DNA from: Nyssa sinensis
Lineage: Eukaryota; Streptophyta; Magnoliopsida; Cornales; Nyssaceae
DNA: 64,000 nt
Direction of reading: 5' to 3'
NCBI GenBank assembly: GCA_008638375.1
Contig: CM018041.1
Span: 17,940,453-18,004,452, forward strand
Part shown: in pieces, positions 35,825 through 48,039 of the stretch
Position numbering within the stretch: the stretch's first letter is position 1
Layout of the letters: every line of letters begins with the position of its first letter
The notes under the pieces: generated by a model
Databases searched by the model: none
The model's input: the letters and a program-made list of their open reading frames with translations, nothing else
What the model was told of the DNA's origin: nothing
Made by a program: the position numbers and the translations under genes

Positions 35825-36243
35825 CACTCTCTCTCTCTCCCTTTCTTTCTCTTCTTCCCCCTATCAATATACCCTCTATTTACCCCTGTTTCTACATATG
35901 AAATTGACAAATTGCAATAAGGACTGATTTGTGATGGACGATTTTGAATGAAAATGGGCTATAGTGGAAGTAAAATGACTTTATTACCCACAAATACCAC
36001 ATGTTGCTCACGTGTAGCTTTTCTGTCTATATTAGACGGATGAATTAGATGAAAGGACTAAAATAAAGAAGGGGTAGAAGTGGGAAGATAATATTACAAC
36101 AATTAGAACAATAAAAACTAAATTTAAATCGAGCGTGAAGTATAGGGATGAAAAGTGTAATTTAACTAAAGTAATTGCAGACAACTCATTTTGTTACCTT
36201 TGATTAAGTAGTAGCAATTTGGTAATTATGCCAAGAAACCTAC

Positions 36244-36548
36244 TTCAAGTAGGACTCTTCCCGATAGAATCCTATTTCCATTAGGACTCTTCTTGACAGA
36301 GTCCTATTCCCGCTAGAACTCTCTTGCCAGTCCCAGTTCTATTAGGACTCATTTTGACAAAGTCTTATTCTTGTTACGACTCTTCTAACAAAGTCCTAGT
36401 CGAAGTAAGAATCTTCCCGATAAAGTCTCACTCCCATTAGGACTCCTTCTAATAAAGTCTTATTCCTGTTAGGACTCTCATGACAAAGTCCTAGTCCAAG
36501 TAAGACTCTTCCCGATAAAGTCCCACTTCCATTATGACTTTTTCTCCC
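36244..36548. repeat. Degenerate tandem repeat, about 32-bp unit, about 9 copies
   Basis: Units resemble AGGACTCTTCCTGACAAAGT followed by CCTATTCCCGTT, with drift between copies. The repeat lies in a stretch with GGGCATTTTGGTAATTTT blocks at 36,545-36,700 that are common in gypsy LTRs here. The imperfect units and lack of unique spacers exclude a CRISPR array. Confidence 0.8.
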
Positions 36549-36599
36549 ATCGGGGGGTGTTTCGGTAATTTTGCCCACTAAGGGCATTTTGGTAATTTT

Positions 36600-38086
36600 G
36601 GCACAATCCTACCCTCACTAGGACTTCCTGGTCACTTGAGGGGCATTTTTTTAATTTTTATATCATTTTACCCACATAAGGGTATTTTGGTAATTTTAGC
36701 CCTTTGGGGACGAATTAGGGTTAATTTGGTCTTTTCATATGTCTTGTGGTAATCTAGAGATTTTTCACCAAATTGGGGGCGTTTTGGTAATCTTGAATGA
36801 TAATAGTCTATTTAGGCTTAATTAGGACTTTTCACTTTTAGCGTTTTTATAAATCTGGTTGCTTGGTATTTCCTCAAATGGAGATACATTGAACTTAAAC
36901 GTTTTTATTTTAGATTTTATTTTTTATTTAAATTCTATTTTTCTTTTATCTTATTGGCTCCTGCATGTAGACATCAATTCTATTGGTTCGTGCATTGTTA
37001 TAATTATTTATTAATTCATTTAGTTAGGATAATCATTCTTATTTAATTAATTATTTATTTAATAAGATAATTATCACTTAAGACATGATCCTAATCCTCC
37101 GTTTTAGGGTTTCATCTTAGACCCTTGGATCAAATCTCTATATTTTCCTATAAATAGAGCCCCTAGGCCATCATTTTTAAGGACGGACAGAAGGATGATT
37201 TCCATAGCCTTACGTTGTTAGTTAAATTCTAGAGTTCTCTTTACAAGAACTCTCCCTCTCTCGAGTCCAAAACCCCACCAAAGTGACAGCCTCTCTTTAC
37301 AAAGCCAGTCAAAGTGATGCATTTCTGAACTGAAGAACAAATCGAAGATCTGCCCGACAGAATCTTCCAATCCAGACTTTCCTAACCGAAGTGCTGCCCG
37401 ACTACCACGACTGAATAAGGTACACTCTCAAACCCTTAATAGTTTTTTTTTTTCTTTAGATCCGGTTGATCTCATCTCTTTTATCACTTTTGATAAAAAA
37501 AAAAATGGCATACCGGAGAACTACGTGACTCTAATTTCGCTCTTCTGAACAGATATGCAGGAAGCCTTCAGGCCTGAGTTAGATTTATTTCCTATCTTTT
37601 CTATTATGTTTTTATTTCTTTACACTAGATTCTTTGTTATTTAGTTCTTTGGTACTCACATCTCTTTTTTCCAGTTTTTTCATAACAAAATAGCCTTGCA
37701 AGTGAATATTTGAGGCCGATCCATTCGGATCAAGCGAGGTGGGTGCCTGATACCTTCCCACCCCTTACTTTAGCCCCCGAATCCATTTCTCTGGTGTTTA
37801 TATTTTTTAGTGCTTTATCTTTGTTTTGATCCATGTCAAGGGATCTTTAGTATGTATTTAGGAATCAAGGCAATGTAATTTATTTTTCATTCATTTCGAT
37901 TTTTCTTTATATGTATTGTTCAATCTATAACGGGTTTGCTTTATTCTTGCCCAAAAACAAGCTGGCGATTCCTCAATCTGAAGTCTCCCATAAGAGGCAT
38001 TCCTTTCCACCTTAAGGGAAGGAGACAATCGGAATCCCTCTAAATCTATAAGAAAATGGATGACACACATTTTTCCTTTTTTTTCA
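36600..38086 (+). repeat. Tat/Ogre-type LTR right part
   Basis: CTATAAATAG at 37,148-37,157 is a good TATA box. Downstream, GAGGTGGGTGCCTGATACC at about 37,736 leads into CTTCCCACCCC and TAGCCCCCGAA near 37,770, a block typical of Tat/Ogre LTR U5 regions. GGCGATTCC occurs near 37,964. The segment ends TTTTCA at 38,086, just before a PBS-like site. The left boundary is not resolved and no gag follows, so this is a truncated element. Confidence 0.5.
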
Positions 38087-38090
38087 GTGT

Positions 38091-38099
38091 TGGCGCCCA
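38091..38099 (+). other. PBS-like TGGCGCCCA
   Basis: It sits 4 bases after the proposed LTR terminus CA. TGGCGCC is a common start of retroelement primer-binding sites. Similarity to a PBS stops after about 9 bases, so the site or the element is truncated. Confidence 0.5.
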
Positions 38100-39270
38100 A
38101 AGTAATAATATGTTAATAATATTTCAGTGTTATTTTTAGCCAAAAAGTTAGTAGGTGATTTTCATATACCTAAGTGGTATTGCATCTACCGATTACTCTT
38201 CTCCTTTACCGATTAAATTGTTAAAATAATACCTACACCAAATAGTACTAATGCTACATTAAAAGTTACTAACTTGTAATAAATGGTATGGAGAACTTCA
38301 ACGGTCTTCAAGCATGCAATTAATATGGTACCTATTACATTTAAAAAGTACCAACTTATGGTACCTAATTGCAATTATAATATACCAAGTTACACTATAA
38401 TGGTAACAATATGAAATAAATTATGAATTTACTAATGAATCTATATTGAGAATGAAGAATTTCAACAGTCTTCAAACATGCAATTAATGTAGTACCTAAT
38501 TGCATTTAAATTATAGTACCCAATTGCATTTAAAAGGTAACAAATTATTCCGCAATGCAACCAATATGCAATAAATCATGAATCTACCGATGAGTCTACA
38601 CTACAAACAAAGAATGTAGATTAATGCTACATGGAGACCCAAGAGTCCATTGGTTAGTGTTAACATACTAAGTGTTGCTTCTAAAGAATATCTACGTCAA
38701 TAAAAGATGGTGAGGTTTGGCCATATGAAGATAGTAACACACTTATAGTGAAATGGCAATAATCAGAACACACAAGACGTAACCAAATGGGATGAAGATG
38801 TCCTTGAGTGCAAAAACACATGGGATGAAGAAATCCTTCCTGAGCGATTTAAATGGACTAGTACTCATCCTATGCATTGGAAGCAAATGACTAAGAGAAA
38901 TTGAAGGCATGCTGGCGTTATGAAGCTTAGAGTACTAAAGACAGAGAGCTAGTAGAAATCTTTCCTTGCTACTCGTCCTATGCAAGAAAGTTTTGAAGAC
39001 ATAACATAAATGATCAAATCTTTCTTGATAGATTTAAATGGCCTCGACATGATGCTCACAAAGGCAAATAAAACATCATCAAGTTAAGGGCTTTAATTTT
39101 CTACTAAGTAACTTGGTAACAACGAAGCAAATGGGGAGATTGAAGTTCAAGGATTTAATTTTATGTTAAGTAATTAACTTGGTGACAAAGAAACAAATAA
39201 GGGGATTAAAGTTGAACAAGTAACTTGGTGATAGATAATCTCATGTATTTTGTGATAGAATGCTTTTTGG
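38100..39270. other. Intergenic sequence, no gene seen
   Basis: AT-rich with loosely repeated words (GGTACCTAATTGCA-like near 38,330-38,540; AAGTAACTTGGTGA-like near 39,110-39,230). No coding potential recognised. Confidence 0.5.
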
Positions 39271-39892
39271 GAAAATGTTAGGAGGGGATTGTTTTCCAAG
39301 TTGAGTTGGAGGGTTTTTTTTGTCACGCCCCAAAACCCAGCCTATGTGGATTAGGGGTCTGTGATCCTTCACCAAGGCCTTTCCATGATCAAACCATCTT
39401 TCTAACTATATATTGATCAAACGCAGCGGAATAATTTTTTTATTTTTCACATTCATAAAGTAAACCATATAACTTGGTCAGTCATTTCAACCATTGTCTC
39501 CAAATAATATAGTTTTCATAACATAATGCGATAGTGAATAGCTTTAAAATTACACAACTGAACTACTTTCATAACAACAAATTTGAATTCACATAGTAAA
39601 AAATCATCTAATCCATCTTCATTTAAAGATCCATCAAAATAACTCGTTTCCTCACTTAATCACTCAATCTGCATTGCCTAAAATGAGTTTGTCTAACTCT
39701 TGCTTGAAAACATGGTAAACATCTGTAATGAACTCGATAGCGCCGTGAGAATTTCATAACATGCCAAGGGTTTCAAAACTACTATGCAGTTCTATACTAA
39801 AATGTCTATATTCATTTAGAAATGGAATACATCATATCCAAGTCTATTATTAACAAAACATAAGAGTTCAATGAATAGTATCAAATTTATTT

Positions 39893-40290
39893 TTTATAGT
39901 TCTTAGTCCAATCATAGTCATAATTTAATAATCAATATCATAGTTCAATCATAATCATAGTTCAATAATCAATATCATAGTTCTATCGTAGTCATAGTTC
40001 AATAACAAAGTTTGATAACAGTATCTTAGTTCAATAGTCAATAACATAGTTAAATCTTAATCATAGTTCAAAAACATGGTTCGATAAACAAAATCATAGT
40101 TTAGTAGTCAATATCATAGTTCAATCTTAGCTGTAGTTCAATAATCAATATCATAGTTTAATATTGTAGTTTGATAAACAATATCATAGTTCGATAGTCA
40201 ATATCATAGTTCAATCATAGTCATAGTTCAATAATCAATATCATAGTTTGATAATTCTTAGTTCAATGGTTCATAGTTTAATCATGGTTC
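39893..40290. repeat. Degenerate ATCATAGTTCAAT tandem array
   Basis: Words such as ATCATAGTTCAAT, AGTCATAGTTCAATAATC and AATATCATAGTT recur about every 14-42 bases over about 400 bp inside the solo LTR. It is non-coding. Confidence 0.75.
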
Positions 40291-41557
40291 ATATTCGATA
40301 TTCATAAGGGTTCAAGCACATAAATTCCTTTTCTTTGGTCAGTAAATTAGAACCTCGCTGATTGAAATCGATATTCAATGAAACTACTTCGATAATGTCA
40401 TTCTGTACGACTTGTCACCAATATACCTCGTGGTTAGGATTTGATAAAGTCATAATCTATTCAATAATGACCATACATAGAAGATTGGTCCATTTAAAAC
40501 ATCAAAATCATATCCAAAATCAATTATCATTAATCATAAGCTCAGTTATCCAAATAAGAGTTCTGTATCTAGTATTTAGTCAAACAATTCAAATATCGGT
40601 AAGAAACCGTATAGTATTTTGAGTATCTCATAAAATATTTTCTTAAAGCAAAAAGAAGACAATATAGATATCGATGAATCATTTAAAATATAAATTGGGT
40701 ACAATGTATCTGTTATCAAAAGTCATAAAGAAAATGACAATATATATCGATAAGTCATTCAAAACGATATTAAGTGAAAGACATCTATTATCAAAGTCAT
40801 AAAGGAATTCAATTTTTATATCTATAATAAAATCTACCTTAAACATAGCATGAAATACTCACCTGAAGTCCAAAAATCTTATGCCAAAATCCTTTCCTTA
40901 GTCGAAGATCCCTATGACACAATTCAAGATCTTATTAAGCACTTATTTAAAGTGTTACGTAATTTAATTGTTGACTTAGAGCTCTTTCTAGTCCAATTAC
41001 ACTCTTCTAGTAGCTTTATTATGTCTTAAAGACGTATTGATCATTTTTTAGTTCATTATCGGGTCTTGTTTTCCTTAAAAAGATATCATTGTTAGGTTTG
41101 GAGTGTTGAAAAAAATCAATTTAGGCTTTTTCAAATCTTAATTTGCAAACCTATAGCTTATATTAAGCTTAGGGGCATTTTTGTAACTTTACACTTTCAC
41201 GTGTCTTATTTTTGTGTGCTTCGTTTGCTAAAATGGACTCTACCGTTGAGTCTGGAATGTCAAAGAAAGTCAGAATAGACGCTCTCTGACATTTAATTGC
41301 CTTTTGTGTTACTAATGGCATATTAGTAATTTTTATATTTCACATATCTATATTTTTGGGACTTCGTTTTGTAAAATGGACCCCACTATTGGGTCCAGAA
41401 TGTCAAAAAATGTTAAGGTAGGTATTTTCAAATTCATAAGGGTTCAAGTGGTAGCTTAATTAATCATTTAGGATACGATTGAAATTATTTCCTTTGTCTG
41501 TTCATATTTTTTTAGGATCTGATTTCATAAATCAAACTCCGCCATTAAGTTCGAAAT

Positions 41558-44400
41558 TGTTATAACATGAAATTTTTTTTTTTTTTTTTATGATTTTATT
41601 ATTTATTCTTGCAAATATTAATTAATTATTATTATTATTATAATTATTGGATGTATGTGTATATGTATATATATATATATATGTATATATATGTGTATAA
41701 ATTTAAAGTATTTATTTGGTATATGTGTATACATGTGAGTGTGTATAAATTGTGTAAATATGCATGAGTGTATGTAAATATATACATGTGTAAAACAGTG
41801 TGTGTGGTGTGTGTGTGTAACCGGTTGTGTGTGTGTGTGAGTTTGAGTGTGATACACTCAAACAAGCATGGGTTGGGGTTGTGTGTGTGAGTGGAGTTCA
41901 GAGAGTGGGAGGTGCAGATATTGGCAGAGGGTAGTTGGTCTTGGGGGGAGAGAGAGAGAGAGAGAGAGAGATATAGAGAGAGAAGGTGAAGAGAAAAAGA
42001 AGTGTATTCTCGGGTGGAAAGAGAAGAAAAGAAAAGAAGCAGAAAGTGAGAGAGAGAAATAGAGTTCTGAGGAAGAGAGTGGAGGCTTGGTTGGGCTCGG
42101 AGCAAGAAGGTGGAAGAGGGCACGGCTAGAGAGAGAAACGGCCGAAAAATTGGTAAGTGGGTTGCTTCTGTTTCAATTTTTTTTAGAGCATTTCAATTGA
42201 TTTAAATTGTAGAATCGTATAGAGCATAACGTAGGGATTAGTTTGCAAAAAGAATGAGAAGAAATGGTTAAGGGGAGAGGGAGAACTTCCCTGTTACAGG
42301 TCACGGCCATGGAGTGTTAGGTTCGACATTTTATGTGTAAACCTTGGTTTAAAAAGGGGGAAAAACATGGGGTGAGGTGCAGAAAGTGAATGGGAGCGAT
42401 TTGGGTTTAAAACAGTGGGGGAAAGTGTGGGAAAATGGTTTGGCCGGAGAGTTGACCGTGGGTTTGACCCTCTATTTCGTGGAGATGGAGGAGGTTTTGA
42501 GGGAAATGGAGGTTGGGGATGTGATCTACGTGAGAAGGGGAAGAAAATAGCATTTTGAAACCCCAAAAATCTCACCGGAGATCGGTCGCTGGCGCCGGAG
42601 AAGGCGCCGGAACCCTACTGGGCGCCACCGAAAAAATTGGGGAAGAAGGGGGGTCTGTCCGGGTCAGGTCGGGTCGGTTCGGGTCCTGTTCGGGTCGGGC
42701 GTGGACCGCCCCTGCCACGTGTCGCGTGGTTGTTTTAAATTAAAATGGAATTTGAACCTTTTGGAATTTGAACCTTTTGAATTTGAACCTTAACCCTGAA
42801 CTTTCGAAAATTACAAATTGACCCCCCAACTGTTGGAAATTTTACTTTTACCCACCTGATTAAATTATTAATAAAATATTAATTAAATTAATTAATTAAT
42901 TATTCAATTAAATTAGTTTAATTAATTAAATATTCAAAAATATTCCGGAATCCAAATGGGACAAGTCATTAGTGTATTTTGACTATCTCGGCCATTCTGA
43001 GACCAATGGTGAGGTTCGTTTTACGAGACGGGGTCCCAAAAAAAATAAAAGAACCGTAGTAACCCTTAAAATTACCAAAATGCCCTAACTTGAAACACTG
43101 TCAGACGAACTCCGAATTAGGTAAACAAATAGTGAAATTTTATTATCTCGAACATTCCGGACTCAACCGTGGAGTCCGATTTGTGAAAAGAGGTCACGAA
43201 GTGTAAGGACACGTGTAAAGTGCAAAATGACTGTTTTGCCCTTTTGAACCCCGGTGTCCGAATTGAGTTCTACGAGAACCTAGACTTACTTTCTTAAACG
43301 TTCTAAAACCAATGGTAGAGTTTAATTTAGCAGAATAGAAACTTATGAATTAAAGACATAAAATTTGATGAATAGCATAAATTCAAATAACAATAGACTG
43401 AGTTGTAATTTCTACTTTTAGGGACACTGACAGGACAGGAAGGGGCGATCTGATCTTTTACATTTTCATCCATCAGTTCAGTTACATATAGTGCACGATC
43501 TTTTAGGGTTGATACCAACCCATCAGGTATGGTGTTTTGCTAGTGTTAGAAATGAAGTTAAGTTAGGAATATTTGTGAATGACTGGAATGCTGTATGTGT
43601 TTATCTGTAATGTGTTTACCTGTTTATTTGGAATTGGCTGTTCACATGTTATGTGTTACTTGCAAATTAATAAAGTGAAGAACATGAATCATGATGTACG
43701 AACATATGAGATATGCATGTATATGAAACTGACTAGTGATTTATTTCTTATTGTCCGAGCATGTTATATTATTGAGATTCATGTTCATTGAGATTGCATT
43801 GGCATATTGGCATATGATGAATTCCTTAAGAACATGGCGTGGGTAAGCACATGGTGCTTTGCATTATGAGGGTGTAGATCCTGTGGTAAAAAACCCAAAA
43901 TTGGCCATTGCATTGGTACTTCGAGCCATCGGGGAGTACCCGTAAATGAGACATGGGTGTGGCATAGAGTTGTGCATGGGTGTGTCATGCATACCATTCA
44001 TATATATTACTGCGATGCTTGAATGTCATTTAGAAATAAATGTACACTTTGCACATGCCACGCCTTAGCTTTATTTCTGGCATTAGCATTTCATCATATC
44101 AGCAGTTGTGCTGACCCATTCGTGGGCAACATTTTCAGATGAGGATCTTCCAGCCACTAGAGACTCGGTGATGCCCTGATAGGGTGAAGCCTGTGACGTA
44201 TTTGAGATTTGTGAAACTTGTATTTTGTTATGTAAGGGCTTAAGCCCGAATGACTGATGAACAATGTATTTGATGTTATGTGATGTATGGATGGTGATAG
44301 ACACATGATTAGTGAATCTATTTACTTTTGTACTTTTGCTTATTTTACTTTCTGTCTCGTCAGTCGCGCCTCGGGTTTGGTCAGAATTCAGGGCGTGACA
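41558..44400 (+). mobile_element. Tekay-family solo LTR, TSD GAAAT
   Basis: It runs TGTTATAACATGAAA... to ...CAGGGCGTGACA, 2,843 bp, in the opposite orientation to the array at 16.8-35.8 kb and clearly the same family: the same CT/GA tract, GACCCG-rich segment and GCCATCGGGGAGTACCCG block. GAAAT occurs at 41,553-41,557 and 44,401-44,405, a perfect 5-bp TSD. No internal region. It interrupts the older LTR of 39.3-46.3 kb. Confidence 0.95.
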
Positions 44401-45092
44401 GAAATGCCCAAAAACATTGGATTAGGCTCTTCTTGCACTTTAATCGGCCTTCATTTGGCCAATTTTTGGCTCAAGGGCATTTTGGTAATTTTTTAATTTA
44501 AAAAGGATTTAAAATTATTTTTTTTGGGTAAACTCATAATTAACATGAAGTTCTAGGGGTTAAAATAGAATTTTAGAAAAGAAGGGTTCAAAATCGTCCG
44601 GTCCAGTTTAGAATTAAGTGAACCGGTTCAAAAGGCCCAAGAACTAACCGGTTCAATTGGTTGCTGTGTCATGCTGACGTTGTGATGATGTCAATCCATT
44701 TTATTTTTTATATTTTTTAAACGTTCAAAATGACGTTGTTTCTATTTAAACCCTAACCCGTTTAAAACAATCGATCATGACCCAACCTGAGCCCCGACCT
44801 GAAACCCAACCCCGAACAGGGGTTGTTGTTCATCGTATTCACCCTCAAGAGGTTACTGTAGCTACATAACCCTAGAAACTTGCAGGTATATTTCATGATG
44901 TATTTTTTGTGATTTCTTCTTGTTTTCAATTCGAATCTTCTTCTGGAAGTTAAAGAAAGGTTTTAGCGTTAATTTTATGGATTGAAGTGGATCAAAATGT
45001 TGGTTCATGGTCGATCTGAATAATTTTTCTATAAATGCCCATATTTGCACCAAAATCAATTGGGTTTGGTCTATGATTACCTTAACGCTACG

Positions 45093-45131
45093 GAGCTTCA
45101 AACCATGTTCCAAAAATAAGGTTTGAAGCTC
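45093..45131. repeat. 12-bp inverted repeat
   Basis: GAGCTTCAAACC at 45,093-45,104 is the exact complement of 45,120-45,131. The right arm overlaps AAGCTCAGTTGGTAAGGC, which resembles a tRNA A box. Confidence 0.6.
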
Positions 45132-45837
45132 AGTTGGTAAGGCTGGCTTGTGAACCCGTGACCTGCTACTCCAAACTTCTCACTCTTCTTTGATCTTTTG
45201 GGGTTATCTTATGGGTTTGGGGTCCTCGTAGTCCCTAGTTTAGTCCCCATGTCGTGGAAGCCTCTTTGGTTTTAGTCGGTTTAGACCTATTTTAGAGGTT
45301 CAATCCATGGCGGTTTGTTTGATTTTTCATGGTTTCTGGGTCGTTCCGCCCTCATCTAAGCTTTTAAGCTATTGTCATTTAACATTAAAGCTCACAAATG
45401 CTTTCTAAATAGATTAAACTGAAGTTAAATTCAAAAAGTTTTAGAGATAAGCTTACATGCTTCACTTTCTCTCTCTCTCTCTCTCTCTCTTTGGTTTTTT
45501 TCCTTTGTCACAATCATATTCCTTTCCTCCATTTTCTCGCTTTTGATCTAGTTACAACATTCTCATATCTAGGCATGCAAGCCCATTCTCCTTTATTCTT
45601 CTTCTCTCTCTAGCTGAAATGGTCTTGTTTTCATACACAAAACTTCTCATGCAAGTCTGAGCTTTCTTCTCCTTTTAGGCATGCTATCTCATGAGTTGAC
45701 ATGCATCATGAGGTTTTGGTGCATCAATTTCCATTAGGTGAGAGACAGGAGGAATGGGGTGATGACACATCATAGTTTTAGAACTCTTCCCTATTAATTA
45801 TACTTTATGTATATATCTTTTGGTTATTAAATAACAC

Positions 45838-45960
45838 AAGTGTTGATAGCCTAGTGGGTTTACACTTTGGGTATGTGTCTCTATGGTTCAAGATGTTGGG
45901 TTCAATTCCTTGGGCCAACCTTTTTGGTCTATATTCTACTTTTCTTCTTTTTTTATTGTA
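45838..45960 (+). mobile_element. Probable tRNA-derived SINE head
   Basis: TAGCCTAGTGG at 45,847-45,857 fits a pol III A box. GGTTCAATTCC at 45,899-45,909 fits the B box consensus GGTTCRANNCC exactly, 52 bases apart. There is no clear A-tail or TSD, so the boundaries are estimates. It lies in the older LTR at 39.3-46.3 kb. Confidence 0.5.
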
Positions 45961-47915
45961 TTGGTAGAGAATTTGCACTTTTATTTAATATTTTATTCAT
46001 TGAGTATACTTAATTTGCATATTTCTTAATTACTTGGTGGTACTTTATGTTTATGAAGATTTCTCTTTTCGTGTAGTTAAGCTAATTAGATATGATTATC
46101 TATAATGCTAGCTTTAAACCTTTAGGCTTAATATTTATGTATTGCGTTAATAATTTCATTGTTGTTTTTCATACTAATTTCTTTTATCTTAATTCGCACA
46201 AGAATTATCATTGCGACATTATTGTCATGGTCTAATTGTACACTAATGTTCTCTTAAAGCTTACTAAAAATTCTTAATTATCTAGTAATTAGGTCGAGAT
46301 GTTACATTTTTGAGGTGTACAAGTTTTTTTAAATTTTAAGAAGAAAAAAATATTTTTTGGTAAAATGTTAGGAGGGATTTTTTTTTCAACCTCTTGAATT
46401 TTCCATTTTCATAATTTCTATCACAGATCTAGGTGGAGGGATTTTTTGGGGTTCTACATCAAAATTCAAAGCGAGAGCTTGAAGAAAATTGGCGATTTTC
46501 ACACGAATCAAGAGAAGCTTGGAGATTTTGCTTGAAAATCAATATTAAAAGGTAAGAAGTCTAACATTGGGTCGAGAAGATAATGCCTCGGGCATATTCA
46601 TACATTCACATGGGTGCACTTGTTATTTCATACATTTCAATGCGTTAATGTGTTTCAAACCAAATGAAATCCATTATAACTCCATTATCTTAATTATTTT
46701 TCTTCATCTTCTCACTTATTATAGAATCTTGTCTATTCGATGAAATGCATATATAGGAAATCGTAATGCTATTGATCTTCTTATTTGACATATTGATGCG
46801 TTATTGAATGTATATTATGGAATATATCATGTTTATAAAGATTCTTTTGTCATGACCCTTTTACTCTATTGAGATGGAGATGGTGCCTCCCTTTGACTTT
46901 GAGCCGTAACTCGCGCAGAGTCATTTTGGGGCTGATGTCAGAGTAAGGCCGATCCTTTTGTTGTTTCCTTGTTATACACTTAATTTATTGTGTGCTTGTT
47001 GTCTTGATACAATTGTTATTTAGCTTATGTGTATGCATGGTGTATGCATGATTTATAACATTGTTCACAACTACAAAAATACATGTATACACATTTCACT
47101 ATTATGTTTCCCCTTTATTTAGGCTCCACTACTATGGTTGTTGTACTAACCCCTACTAAATGTAGGAAATGGCAAGGAGTCAGCCATGGGTTGACATTTG
47201 ATGGATACTTTCATTTTTATACAATCTTTTGAAGACCATGGAAGCAATGCCTATTTTATTTTGAGATCCACTACCCTTGATCTCTCTTTTATAGCTATTG
47301 ATAAATGGTATGTGACATTTTCTTTGTAATTACTCCTAACCCTGGACAAATGTAATCAACTACAATGATAATCATGTTTTGATATCATGTTGTTGGAAAT
47401 AATGTTTGTCTGACTCACATCGTGAATCAACATGATGAATATGAGAAATGTGTAGGTCTATGAGTTTTTTATTAATGTGTAAGGAAGTTTTGATACAAGA
47501 AAAATTGTAGTGTTGATGTGTGAAATATAGTGTAAAATCATGTACAAAAATATGGAATAGTTGAGAGTACTAAAGGAAGCAAAAACTGTTGGGTTCATAA
47601 CTACAGTAGAAGCGATTTTAAATATCTATTTGGATCTTTTTCTTTACATGAATCATACAATCTTGAAAAGATGGTTAGAATTACCTTGTTCTTGAAAATT
47701 TTTATTGTTGAAGAATCCTTCTTAAAGAGATTGATGTTCTAGGTCTTTTCCTTTTTTTCCTCTTTGCAAGCTGTACACCAAAGAAGAGAATAGGCTCATC
47801 TTTTACTCTCTCATAGGAAAAAGTATTTTAACTTGTGTATGGTTATCCCCTTTATAGCACATATTTATAGGAGTTTGTAAAATTAGGGCAAAATGAAGAA
47901 TTTAGGGTCCCACCA

Positions 47916-48005
47916 TGTAGAGATTTGAAAAAAAAAAATTGGAATAAATTTTTTTTGTTTAAATATGAATATGTGTGTAAGTATGAAATGTGCATTATGA
48001 ATGTA

Positions 48006-48039
<34 letters not shown>

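Larger units (their letters stand above)
39321..46306 (-). mobile_element. Solo LTR (gypsy-like), interrupted by a second LTR
   Basis: The plus strand reads TGTCACGCCCCAAAACCC... to ...GAGATGTTACA; on the element strand it starts TGTAACATCTCGACC. It is flanked by TTTTT on both sides (39,316-39,320 and 46,307-46,311), a low-complexity but matching 5-bp TSD. Without the nested 2,848 bp the LTR is about 4.1 kb. Its U3-like half shares short blocks with the Tekay LTRs (for example CACGTGTC and ACGGTAGAGTCC-like), so it is a distant relative. No gag-pol is present. Confidence 0.7.
39271..46460. repeat. Tandem duplication of about 100 bp, split by an LTR insertion
   Basis: AAAATGTTAGGAGGG...GGAGGG...TTTTTT occurs at 39,272-39,320 and again at 46,363-46,450. 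The solo LTR at 39,321-46,306 lies inside the first copy, which resumes at 46,312 with GAGGTGTAC. Only the two ends of this interval belong to the repeat. Confidence 0.55.

Noticed and set aside
16814..35829. A clean 5-bp TSD for the tandem array
   Set aside because: CTCTC versus CACTC lie inside a CT microsatellite, so the match is not informative.
36244..36548. Possible CRISPR-like array
   Set aside because: The units are imperfect and abut without unique spacers, and the surrounding DNA is a plant genome.
45120..45180. tRNA-like A box (AGCTCAGTTGGTAAGGC)
   Set aside because: No B box in the right place on the same strand and no cloverleaf; at most a fragment of a SINE.
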